Program-made: the position numbers and the translations under genes
Notes under the pieces: model-generated
What the model was told of the DNA's origin: nothing
The model's database searches: none
Seen by the model: the letters and a program-made list of their open reading frames with translations, nothing else
Source of the DNA: Actinomycetota bacterium
GTDB lineage: Bacteria > Actinomycetota > Thermoleophilia > Solirubrobacterales > Solirubrobacteraceae
Length of the DNA: 7,682 bases
Direction of reading: 5' to 3'
Assembly: GCA_005883255.1 (NCBI GenBank)
Contig: VAXS01000062.1
Location: forward strand, 2,871 to 10,552
Shown: positions 1 to 6,089 of the stretch, piece by piece
How positions within the stretch are numbered: the stretch's first letter is position 1
Layout of the letters: each line of letters begins with the position of its first letter

Positions 1-14
1 GCGAGGATCGCCTC

Positions 15-437
15 ATGGAGCAGCGGATGAGCCTCGTCACTCTGGGCGTCGCCGACCTGGGCCGGGCCCGGGCGTTCTACGAGGCCCTGGGGTGGACGAC
101 CGGCGCGGAGCCCGACGACGACGTCGTCTTCTTCCAGACGGGCGGCTCGATCCTGGCGCTCTGGGACCGGGGGAAGCTGGCCGACGACAGCGCCGTGCCG
201 GATCTCGGCGGGTGGGGCGGCGTCACGCTCGCCCACAACGTGGGCTCGCCGGCCGAGGTGGACGCGGTCCTGGAGGAGGCGCGCGCGGCGGGCGCCCAGA
301 TCGGCCGCGAGGCGGCGGCGACGTTCTGGGGCGGCTACTCGGGGATCTTCATCGATCCCGACGGCCACCCGTGGGAGGTCGCCCACAACCCCCACTGGAC
401 GCTGCAGGCCGACGGCTCGATCTCGCTCGCGCGCTAG
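15..437 (+). CDS. VOC (glyoxalase/bleomycin-resistance fold) family protein
   Basis: This 140-residue protein has the two beta-alpha-beta-beta-beta modules of the vicinal oxygen chelate superfamily, at about residues 6-50 and 68-124. The first opens with SLVTLGVADL and RARAFYEALGW; the second ends with the hallmark IDPDGHPWEVAHNP at about 113-126. The length matches single-domain VOC proteins. Family members include glyoxalases, dioxygenases and drug-binding proteins, so the substrate cannot be read from sequence. The usual first metal ligand (a His on strand 1) is replaced by Thr9, while His74 and Glu121 sit near other ligand positions, so a metal-dependent reaction is doubtful. The ATG at 15 is preceded by GAGG at 3-6; ATG at 27 is an alternative. 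Its TAG stop lies inside a CTAG shared with the stop of the convergent gene. Family assignment is firm, function unknown. Confidence 0.9.
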   Translation: MEQRMSLVTLGVADLGRARAFYEALGWTTGAEPDDDVVFFQTGGSILALWDRGKLADDSAVPDLGGWGGVTLAHNVGSPAEVDAVLEEARAAGAQIGREAAATFWGGYSGIFIDPDGHPWEVAHNPHWTLQADGSISLAR

Positions 438-1063
438 CAGCAGCCGTCGCCGCGCCAGGACTCGCGCGCCTCGCGGAGGGCGACGCCGGCCACCGCGAGT
501 GCCGCGATCGGGTCGGCCCACCACCAACCGAAGGCGGCGTTCGCGCCCAGGCCCACGAGCAGGGCGGCTGACAGGTAGGCGCAGACCAGGTTCTGGCGGC
601 CCTCGCTGCGCGTGGCGGACGAGCCGAGCCGCCGGCCGACCCGGGCCTTGGCCGCGGCCAGCGGCGGCATCGTCACCAGCGTGAAGGCGGCCAGCCCGAT
701 TCCCACCCAGCTGACGCCGGGATGGTCGGCGGCCACCAGCGTCCGCAGGGCCTGGGCGACGACGTAGCCGGCCAGCAGCAGGAACGACGCCGCGATGAGC
801 CGCTGGGCGCGGCGCTCGGCCGCGGCGGAGGCGGCGCGCGGGCCCGCGAAGCGCCAGAGCAGGATCCCGCCGGCCGCCGACTCGATGATGCTGTCCGCGC
901 CGAAGCCCATCAGCGCGATGGACGACGCGGCCGCGCCGGCGCCGATCGCCACGGCGGCCTCGACGGCGTGCCAGGCGATGCCGGTCCAGGCCAGCAGCTT
1001 CGCTCGCCGGACGAGCCTCGGGCGCCCGTCCAGGGGCGAAGCCGGGGCGGCGATGACCCTCAC
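434..1063 (-). CDS. CDF-like cation transporter family membrane protein
   Basis: The protein has 209 residues and about five to six hydrophobic segments. The motif GFGADSIIE (residues 53-61) resembles the helix-2 region of cation diffusion facilitators, where Asp and neighbouring polar residues bind metal, and WWADPIAALAVA (171-182) resembles the helix-5 Asp-containing motif. It lacks the cytoplasmic C-terminal domain of full-length CDF proteins (about 300 residues) and instead ends in WRGDGCC, a vicinal Cys pair that could bind a soft metal. Metal or other cation export is inferred; the substrate is unknown. I chose the GTG at 1063, because it overlaps the TGA of the upstream gene (GTGA, 1060-1063) and no Shine-Dalgarno is visible, so translation is probably coupled. 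A longer frame back to 1126 only reads through the upstream gene. The stop overlaps the convergent VOC stop. Confidence 0.8.
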   Translation of the reverse strand: MRVIAAPASPLDGRPRLVRRAKLLAWTGIAWHAVEAAVAIGAGAAASSIALMGFGADSIIESAAGGILLWRFAGPRAASAAAERRAQRLIAASFLLLAGYVVAQALRTLVAADHPGVSWVGIGLAAFTLVTMPPLAAAKARVGRRLGSSATRSEGRQNLVCAYLSAALLVGLGANAAFGWWWADPIAALAVAGVALREARESWRGDGCC

Positions 1064-2169
1064 GAGCGCGAGCCGACCACGACCGGGCCGCGTCCCAGGA
1101 TCTCCACCGCCTCGCCCTCGCCGCACATGGCGATGTCGCTGGCCTCGCCGCGCAGCATCCGGCGCAGCTGGACGAAGGCCAGGGCGCCCAGCCCCGCCGG
1201 CAGCCAGAGCTGGACCACCCGGTAGAGAAGGACGGCGGCGGTCGCCGGAACGGCGGCCACTCCGTACAGGACGAGCGCCCCGATCAGCCCACCCTCGACG
1301 CCCCCGATCCCTCCGGGCAACGGCACCAGGTTCCCCAGCTGGCCGATCAGGTAGGCGATCGCCACGATCGCGATCTCGGGCGACTGCCCCAGCCCCGTGA
1401 AGGCCGCCCAGAGGACGAGGATGTCGCCGGCCAGGTAGGCGAAGAGCCCGAGGAGCAGGCGCGGATCGCGCGTGCGCAGGAGCCCGACCGCCTCCCGCAC
1501 GCCATCGGGAACGAGGCGCAGCGCCGACAGAGCCCGCCGACGCCGCGTCCGCGCTCCACCGTCGGCGAATCCGCTCAGGCGACCGAGCAGCAGCGTCCCC
1601 ACCAGCGCCCCGGCCGCCACCGCGGCCGGCACCAGCCCGAGGGCCACGTTCACGTGCCGGGGGACGATGCCCACGGAGAGCGCCAGGCCGACCAGAATCA
1701 GAAGGACGACGCTGGGCAGGCTGGTGAGCAGGAAGAACGCGACCGTCTTGCGCGCGATCTGCACGCCCGGCATCCCACCCCGGCGCAGCGCCCAGGCGCC
1801 GAGCGCCAGGCCGCCCGCGCCGCCGACGGGCAGGACCGAGTCCGCACCCAGCTCGGCCATCGCGATCTTGTAGCTCGACGACCAGCTCATCCGCGTGCAG
1901 AAGACCGAGCGGAAGCCGACGACGTACCCAAACAGGGACCCGAGCTCGAACAGCACCGCGAGCGCGATCCAGCCGGCGCTGGCCTTCGCGAAGCTAGCCC
2001 GGAGGTCGCCGATGCCCGGAAGGAGCGCGATCGCGACCGCCACGAACGCCACCAGCGCCGCCAGGCCGGCGAGCGAACGCCAGAGCCGGCGCGGCGAGAC
2101 CTCGCCGGGCAGAGGCTCGGCGAGGCCGGCGGCGGTCGCGCGCGGCACTGGAGTGGCGGTCACGGTCAT
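1060..2169 (-). CDS. Lysylphosphatidylglycerol synthase transmembrane-type (UPF0104) protein
   Basis: This 369-residue membrane protein has about eight hydrophobic segments (roughly 32-51, 65-88, 143-167, 174-195, 240-258, 264-282, 295-316, 320-335). The strongest marker is PLPGGIGGVEGG at 283-294, the signature of the LPG-synthase TM/flippase-like family; LPVGGAGGLALGAWALRRGG at 113-132 is the paired loop motif. In MprF proteins this domain flips aminoacylated lipids; stand-alone members such as this one lack the soluble aminoacyl-transfer domain, and their cargo is mostly unknown. A 28-residue hydrophilic tail follows the last helix. I chose ATG at 2169; in-frame ATGs at 2205 and 2235 would overlap the divergent DUF2252 gene. 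It is first in an operon with the CDF-like transporter. A -10-like TAGACT lies on the minus strand at 2187-2192. Confidence 0.88.
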   Translation of the reverse strand: MTVTATPVPRATAAGLAEPLPGEVSPRRLWRSLAGLAALVAFVAVAIALLPGIGDLRASFAKASAGWIALAVLFELGSLFGYVVGFRSVFCTRMSWSSSYKIAMAELGADSVLPVGGAGGLALGAWALRRGGMPGVQIARKTVAFFLLTSLPSVVLLILVGLALSVGIVPRHVNVALGLVPAAVAAGALVGTLLLGRLSGFADGGARTRRRRALSALRLVPDGVREAVGLLRTRDPRLLLGLFAYLAGDILVLWAAFTGLGQSPEIAIVAIAYLIGQLGNLVPLPGGIGGVEGGLIGALVLYGVAAVPATAAVLLYRVVQLWLPAGLGALAFVQLRRMLRGEASDIAMCGEGEAVEILGRGPVVVGSRS

Positions 2170-2186
2170 GTCGGGCCCGGGGATCC

Positions 2187-2192
2187 AGTCTA
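2187..2192 (-). promoter_or_regulatory. Putative -10 box for the membrane-protein operon
   Basis: Read on the minus strand this is TAGACT, a match to TANNNT, 17 bases before the chosen ATG at 2169. This would give a leader of roughly ten bases. No convincing -35 is visible. It shares its TA (2191-2192) with the opposing -10 box of the DUF2252 gene. Confidence 0.4.
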
Positions 2193-2196
2193 CGAT
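2191..2196 (+). promoter_or_regulatory. Putative -10 box giving a leaderless DUF2252 mRNA
   Basis: TACGAT fits the TANNNT consensus and ends 7 bases before the ATG at 2204, the distance at which transcription normally starts. The transcript would therefore begin at or next to the start codon. No Shine-Dalgarno lies upstream of the ATG, which agrees with leaderless translation. No TTGACA-like -35 is seen. Confidence 0.5.
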
Positions 2197-2203
2197 CGCG
2201 CGC

Positions 2204-3445
2204 ATGTCGTCCCCGGCGCGACCGGTCCATCTCACGCCCGAGCAGCGCGCGTCCCGGGGCAGGTCGCTGCGCTCCGACGTGCCCCGGTCCAGCCACGCGG
2301 ACTGGGAGGCGGGACGCGACCGGCCGGACCCGATCGCGCTCCTGGAGGAGCAGGCGACCAGCCGCGTACCGGACCTGGTCCCGATCCGCTACGGGCGGAT
2401 GGCCGCCTCCCCGTTCGCCTTCTACTGGGAGTGGGACGTCAAGCGGCTGGCGGCGAGCGTGGCCGTGGCCGGGCGCGACCTGGCGCTCCCGCGGAAGCGA
2501 CGCCGGCGCACGACCCTGGCCACGGTCCGCTCCTACCGCGAGACGATGCACGCGCTGGCCCCGATGGGAAATCTCGAGGTCTGGTACGCGCGGGTGGAGG
2601 CGGACGAGCTCGTGGACCGGCTGCGCTCCGAGGCGCCGAAGAAGTTGGTCCGGCGCTTCGAGCGGCAGGCCGGGCACGCCCGCCGCAAGGACAGCCTGCG
2701 CGCGCTGGACCGGCTGAGCGAAGCGGTCGACGGCCGGCGGCGGATCGTCAACGACCCGCCGCTCGTGGTCCCGGTGCGCGAGCTGCTCGGGGCCGCCGAG
2801 GCCGAGCGCCTGACCGCCGCGGTCGGCACCATCGTCGGGCGCTACGGCGCCTCGCTGCGCCCGGACGTCCGCCGCCTGCTCTCCGGCTACGAGATCGTCG
2901 ACCTCGCGCGCAAGGTGGTCGGGGTGGGCAGCGTGGGCACCCGGGCGTGGATCGTGCTACTGATGGGGCGCGACGGTCGCGATCCGCTCTTCCTCCAGGC
3001 GAAGGAGGCGCAGACCTCGGTGCTGGAGCCCTTCGTCTCGCGGAGCTCCTTCCGCAACCACGGGCGGCGCGTGGTGGAGGGCCAGCGCCTGCTCCAGCCC
3101 GCCTCGGACGTCCTGCTGGGCTGGACCCGCGCCGCCGAGGTCGACGCCCGGGAGCGCGACTATTACATCCGCCAGCTGTGGGACTGGAAGGTCTCCGCCG
3201 ACATCTACGCCCTGGACGCCGACCAGCTCGAGCTCTACGGGAGGCTGTGCGGCGCCACGCTGGCCCGGGGGCACGCCCGGTCGGGAGATCGCATCGCGAT
3301 CGACGCGTACCTCGGCTCGGGCAAGAGCTTCGACGAGGCCGTGGCCGACTTCGCCGAGACGTACGCCGACCAGAACGAGCGCGACCACGCCGCGCTGCTC
3401 GAGGCCATCGCCTCCGGCCGCGTCCAGGCCGAACCCGGAATCTGA
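2204..3445 (+). CDS. DUF2252 family protein with internal in-frame deletion of the conserved core
   Basis: The 413-residue protein follows the DUF2252 family closely at both ends: PRSSHADWE near 27-35, IRYGRMAASPFAFY at 61-74, WEWDVKRLAAS at 75-85, NLEVWYARVE near 123-132, and a C-terminal half with QAKEAQTSVLEP, LARGHARSGD and ETYADQNERDHAALLEA. In the homologues I know, SPF.FY is followed by about 55 residues carrying CGDAHL.NFG and D.NDFDE, which resemble the catalytic-loop and metal-binding motifs of aminoglycoside-phosphotransferase/kinase-like folds, and only then by WEWDVKRL. Here Tyr74 (2423-2425) joins Trp75 (2426-2428) directly in frame. The product probably lacks kinase-like catalysis, unless the gap is an assembly error. 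The family's substrate is not established. I chose ATG 2204 because it matches family N-termini and fits the leaderless promoter; the frame is open back to 1895 but that is antisense to the neighbouring gene. Confidence 0.9.
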   Translation: MSSPARPVHLTPEQRASRGRSLRSDVPRSSHADWEAGRDRPDPIALLEEQATSRVPDLVPIRYGRMAASPFAFYWEWDVKRLAASVAVAGRDLALPRKRRRRTTLATVRSYRETMHALAPMGNLEVWYARVEADELVDRLRSEAPKKLVRRFERQAGHARRKDSLRALDRLSEAVDGRRRIVNDPPLVVPVRELLGAAEAERLTAAVGTIVGRYGASLRPDVRRLLSGYEIVDLARKVVGVGSVGTRAWIVLLMGRDGRDPLFLQAKEAQTSVLEPFVSRSSFRNHGRRVVEGQRLLQPASDVLLGWTRAAEVDARERDYYIRQLWDWKVSADIYALDADQLELYGRLCGATLARGHARSGDRIAIDAYLGSGKSFDEAVADFAETYADQNERDHAALLEAIASGRVQAEPGI

Positions 3446-3475
3446 CGCGGGCCCCAGCGCCTGGTCGCCACCCGG

Positions 3476-3481
3476 TAGCGT
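3476..3481 (+). promoter_or_regulatory. Putative -10 box giving a leaderless DUF5996 mRNA
   Basis: TAGCGT fits TANNNT and ends 6 bases before the ATG at 3488, in the 42-base gap after the DUF2252 gene. No Shine-Dalgarno is visible there. The layout suggests separate leaderless transcription of the DUF5996 gene rather than simple operon read-through. Confidence 0.45.
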
Positions 3482-3487
3482 CCGCTC

Positions 3488-4399
3488 ATGTCCTCCGAGT
3501 GGCCCGCGCTCGACTACCCGGCCTGGAGCGCGACCTGCGACACGCTGCACGCGCACACGCAGGTCCTGGGCAAGCTGGCGGTGGCGCTGGCCCCGCGCGA
3601 GCCCCAGCTGCAGCACGCCGCCCTGCGTCTCAGCGCCCGGGGGTGGGAGACGTTGCCGCTCCCGGAGCCCGACGGCTCGGGCGCGGTGGCGGTCGCGCTC
3701 GACCTGCACGCCCACGAGGCGGTGGTCGAACACAGCGACGGGCGCGTGGCGCGGGTGGCGCTCACGCCGGATCGGCCGGTGGCGGACGTCGCGCGCGAGG
3801 TGCTGGAGGCCGTGGGCGGAGGCGTCGAGATCGACCCCACGCCCCAGGAGGTGCCCTGGACGGTGCCGCTGGACGAGGACCGCGAGCACGCCAGCTACGA
3901 CGCCGATCGGGTGGAGTCCTACTTCGCCGCCGCCACCCGCGCGGCCCTGGTGCTCGCCGCCTTCCGCGCGCCCTATCGCGGGCGCTCCACGCCGGTCAAC
4001 GCCTGGTGGGGCTCGTTCGACCTGGCGGTCAACCTGTTCTCGGGACAGCCGGCCGATCCCCCGTCCGGCGACTTCATCATGCGCAACGCGATGGACTCGC
4101 AGGAGTTCGCCTTCGGCTGGTGGCCCGGCGATCCCCGCTACGGCCGCGCCGCGTTCTACGCCTACGCCCATCCGGCGCCGGAGGGATACGCCGGCGCCGA
4201 CCTGAGCCCCGCCGCGGCGCGCTGGGAGCAGGCGCTCGGCCTGTACGTGCTGGACTGGGACGACGTCCGGACCAGCCCCGATCCCCAGGCCGCGGCCCTG
4301 GAGTTCGCGGTTTCGGCCTTCCGCCACTCGTGTCAGGTGTGCGACTGGGATCCCGCGCTGCCCGCCAGCGTCGAGGGCAGCCCGCCACCGGTCACCTGA
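3488..4399 (+). CDS. DUF5996 family protein
   Basis: This 303-residue soluble protein matches the DUF5996 family as I recall it: an N-terminal WPALDYPAW and TLHAHTQVLGKL (5-30), ARGWETLPLP (50-59), LDEDREHASYD (128-138) and, most distinctive, STPVNAWWGSFDLAVNLFSG (167-186), followed by GWWPGDPRYG and AAFYAYAHPAPEGY (about 210-234). Length is typical and the core looks intact. No signal peptide or membrane segment is seen. The biochemical role of the family is unknown to me. The C-terminus includes SCQVCDWD with two Cys three residues apart. The gene starts 42 bases after the DUF2252 gene on the same strand, with its own promoter-like -10. Its last 67 bases overlap the 3' end of the convergent exporter gene. 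Confidence 0.88.
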   Translation: MSSEWPALDYPAWSATCDTLHAHTQVLGKLAVALAPREPQLQHAALRLSARGWETLPLPEPDGSGAVAVALDLHAHEAVVEHSDGRVARVALTPDRPVADVAREVLEAVGGGVEIDPTPQEVPWTVPLDEDREHASYDADRVESYFAAATRAALVLAAFRAPYRGRSTPVNAWWGSFDLAVNLFSGQPADPPSGDFIMRNAMDSQEFAFGWWPGDPRYGRAAFYAYAHPAPEGYAGADLSPAAARWEQALGLYVLDWDDVRTSPDPQAAALEFAVSAFRHSCQVCDWDPALPASVEGSPPPVT

Positions 4400-5883
4400 T
4401 CGAGCGCCGTCGCGGGCGCCGGCGGTCCGGCGACCGAGCAGGAGTAGTCGCACGAGACCGCCACCGGAGGCTGGCCGCGCCGCTTGGGCTCGGCCTCCAG
4501 CACGTCGTCGCTGATGGTCAGCCAGGCCAGGACGCCGCCGGCCGCGGCCAGGATGGCGCACGCGATCATCGCCACGTGGAACCCGTGGGTCATGTGCGCC
4601 GGCTGGTAGAAGCGGTTGCCGGTGAGGCCGCCGATCAGCGGCAGGACGGCGACCGCCACCAGCGACGCGACCCGGGCCACCGCGTTGTTGATGCCCGACG
4701 CCATCCCGGCATGGCGGGCGTCGGCGGCGGCGAGCACGGTGGCGGTGACCGGTGAGACCACGAGCGTGAGGCCGAGGCCGAAGACCACGACGCCGGGGAG
4801 AACGCTGGTGAGGTAGCTGTCACCCGGGTTGACCCCGGTGAGCATGAGCAGCCCGACGGCGACGACGAGCGGGCCGACCGTGAGCGGGATCCTCGGTCCG
4901 ATCCGCTGCGCCAGCGCGCCGGAGCGGGCGGACAGCGCCAGCATGAGGGCGGTGACCGGGAGGGTGGCCGCGCCCGAGGCGACGGGCGAGTAGCCCAGGG
5001 ATATCTGCAGGAAGGAGACCGTCAGGAAGAAGAACCCGCCCAGTGCGGCGTACACCACGAAGGTGACGAGGTTGGCGGCGCTGAACTGGCGGGAGGAGAA
5101 GATGCCCAGGGGCATCATCGGGTTCGGGCTGCGCCGCTCGACCGCCAGGAAGGCGGCGAACGCCGCCACGCCCACGGCCGCGCTCGCCACGATCAACGCC
5201 GAGAACCCGCGTCCCGGCCCCTCGATGAGCGCGTAGGTGATCCCGGCCAGGCCCAGGGCGGCGAGCGAGGCCCCGCGGACGTCGAGGTGGCCGTGCGCGG
5301 TGGGGTCGCGCGTCTCGGGCACGTGCCGGGCCGCGGCCACGATCACCAGGGCCCCGATCGGGAGGTTGATGAGGAAGACCGCGCGCCAGGACACGGCCGA
5401 GACCAGATAGCCGCCGACCAGCGGCCCCAGGGCGGTGGAGACCCCGGTCAGGCCCGACCAGGCGCCGATCGCCCGGGGACGGTCCTGCGCGCGAAACGTG
5501 GCCTCGATCATGGCCAGGCTGCCGGGGGTCAGGAGCGCTCCCCCGATGCCCTGCACGAACCGGGCCCCGATGAGCGCCTCCGCGGTGGGCGCCGCCGCGC
5601 ACAGCAGCGACGCGACCGTGAACAGGCCGGTTCCGATCTGGAAGATGCGGCGCCGGCCGTTGCGGTCGCCCAGCGACCCGCCCAGCAGGATGAGCGAGGC
5701 CAGCGTGAGCTGGTAGCCGTTGAGGATCCACTGCAGCGAGCTGGTCGAGGCGTGCAGGTCCTCGCCGATCTTGGGCACGGCGACGTTGACCACGGTTCCG
5801 TCCAGGAACGCCATGCCCGAGCCCAGGACGGCCACGGCGAGCACCCAGCGCCCGGCGCGGCTGCCGAAGGCGAGCTCCTCCAC
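4333..5883 (-). CDS. DHA2-family (EmrB/QacA-like, 14-TM) MFS drug exporter
   Basis: The 516-residue protein shows the hallmarks of proton-driven multidrug exporters of the inner membrane: LDGTVVNVAVP in helix 1 with Asp28, LQWILNGYQLTLASL (50-64) in helix 2, motif A GGSLGDRNGRRR (68-79), FVQGIGGALLTPGS (109-122), and the antiporter motif C in TALGPLVGGYL (150-160). Further hydrophobic segments run to about residue 456, consistent with 14 helices. A cytoplasmic tail follows, with CDYSC at 478-482. The last 22 or so residues are encoded opposite the end of the DUF5996 gene and look low-complexity, so they may be a read-through extension. The GTG at 5883 starts one base after the TGA of a 25-codon ORF; no Shine-Dalgarno precedes it, so initiation may depend on that ORF. 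The substrate cannot be predicted, and no adjacent TetR/MarR regulator lies in the window. Confidence 0.93.
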   Translation of the reverse strand: MEELAFGSRAGRWVLAVAVLGSGMAFLDGTVVNVAVPKIGEDLHASTSSLQWILNGYQLTLASLILLGGSLGDRNGRRRIFQIGTGLFTVASLLCAAAPTAEALIGARFVQGIGGALLTPGSLAMIEATFRAQDRPRAIGAWSGLTGVSTALGPLVGGYLVSAVSWRAVFLINLPIGALVIVAAARHVPETRDPTAHGHLDVRGASLAALGLAGITYALIEGPGRGFSALIVASAAVGVAAFAAFLAVERRSPNPMMPLGIFSSRQFSAANLVTFVVYAALGGFFFLTVSFLQISLGYSPVASGAATLPVTALMLALSARSGALAQRIGPRIPLTVGPLVVAVGLLMLTGVNPGDSYLTSVLPGVVVFGLGLTLVVSPVTATVLAAADARHAGMASGINNAVARVASLVAVAVLPLIGGLTGNRFYQPAHMTHGFHVAMIACAILAAAGGVLAWLTISDDVLEAEPKRRGQPPVAVSCDYSCSVAGPPAPATALDQVTGGGLPSTLAGSAGSQSHT

Positions 5884-5884
5884 T

Positions 5885-5962
5885 TCAGGCGGCCAGGAGG
5901 ACGCGACGGTAGTGGATCTCGATCGGGACGTCGTTCTCTGTTCCTACGGCGATCCGCGGCAT
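5885..5962 (-). pseudogene. Truncated alpha/beta-hydrolase 5' end, possible leader ORF of the exporter
   Basis: The ORF encodes 25 residues: MPRIAVGTENDVPIEIHYR followed by RVLLAA and a TGA. The first 19 residues are the typical beginning of chloroperoxidase-like alpha/beta hydrolases, which continue with D.G.G.PVVLIHG and reach about 270 residues; here the match stops after the Arg and nothing of the catalytic domain remains. The start is well supported by AGGAG six bases upstream. The stop lies one base before the exporter GTG, so ribosomes finishing this ORF could re-initiate there. It may be a deletion remnant, a functional translational leader, or both. It is not a working enzyme. Confidence 0.55.
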
Positions 5963-5968
5963 CGGCGG

Positions 5969-5973
5969 CTCCT
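5969..5973 (-). promoter_or_regulatory. Shine-Dalgarno AGGAG for the 25-codon ORF
   Basis: On the minus strand AGGACAGGAG is followed by six bases and then the ATG at 5962. This is the only strong ribosome binding site I found at ideal spacing in the window, and it decides the start of the hydrolase-like fragment upstream of the exporter. Confidence 0.65.
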
Positions 5974-6022
5974 GTCCTCGTGGGGTGCGACAGCGATCCT
6001 GCGCACGAGATCCGTCTGGCCG

Positions 6023-6028
6023 ACCATA
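6023..6028 (-). promoter_or_regulatory. Weak putative -10 box for the leader ORF/exporter transcript
   Basis: TATGGT on the minus strand lies about 60 bases before the leader-ORF ATG, inside the 127-bp divergent intergenic region (5963-6089). No good -35 is seen at 16-18 bases; the spacer includes the small dyad at 6033-6045. Confidence 0.3.
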
Positions 6029-6032
6029 GTGC

Positions 6033-6045
6033 CACCGGAGCGGTG
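6033..6045. promoter_or_regulatory. Small dyad, possible operator
   Basis: CACCG-GAG-CGGTG is a perfect 5-bp inverted repeat with a 3-base centre. It lies between the divergent exporter and zinc-finger genes, just upstream of the minus-strand -10 candidate. Short GC dyads are frequent by chance at this base composition, so this is only a candidate repressor site. Confidence 0.2.
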
Positions 6046-6073
6046 CTGCAGAAGGCCGGCGGTGGCCGGTGTC

Positions 6074-6079
6074 TATCGT
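6074..6079 (+). promoter_or_regulatory. Putative -10 box for the zinc-finger/DsbA-like operon
   Basis: TATCGT fits TANNNT and ends 10 bases before the ATG at 6090, which would give a leader of only a few bases. GGGG at 6084-6087 is too close to the ATG to be a normal Shine-Dalgarno. No -35 match is visible. Confidence 0.4.
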
Positions 6080-6089
6080 TGCTGGGGAC

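Noticed and set aside
1895..2203. N-terminal extension of DUF2252 back to 1895
   Set aside because: The extra 103 residues are Ser/Arg/Ala/Pro-rich, do not resemble family N-termini, and lie over the start of the divergent membrane-protein gene.
3314..3328. GSGKS in the DUF2252 protein, resembling a P-loop
   Set aside because: It sits in the conserved C-terminal YLG....FDEA region of DUF2252, lacks the preceding hydrophobic strand and GXXXXGK spacing of a Walker A motif, and is best explained by chance.
4417..4432. CGCCGG-CGGT-CCGGCG hairpin 17 bases after the DUF5996 stop, as a terminator
   Set aside because: Only a 6-bp stem, no following T-tract, and it lies within the exporter coding region where GC-rich dyads are common.
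2957..4561. A 534-codon open frame on the minus strand opposite DUF2252 and DUF5996
   Set aside because: Low-complexity Arg/Gly/Val-rich translation, crosses two well-supported genes and the exporter end; a GC shadow.
1654..4755. A 1033-codon open frame on the plus strand
   Set aside because: It runs antisense to the membrane-protein gene and off-frame through DUF2252 and DUF5996. Its translation is Arg/Gly/Ala/Pro-rich with no domain, as expected when stop codons are scarce in very high GC DNA.
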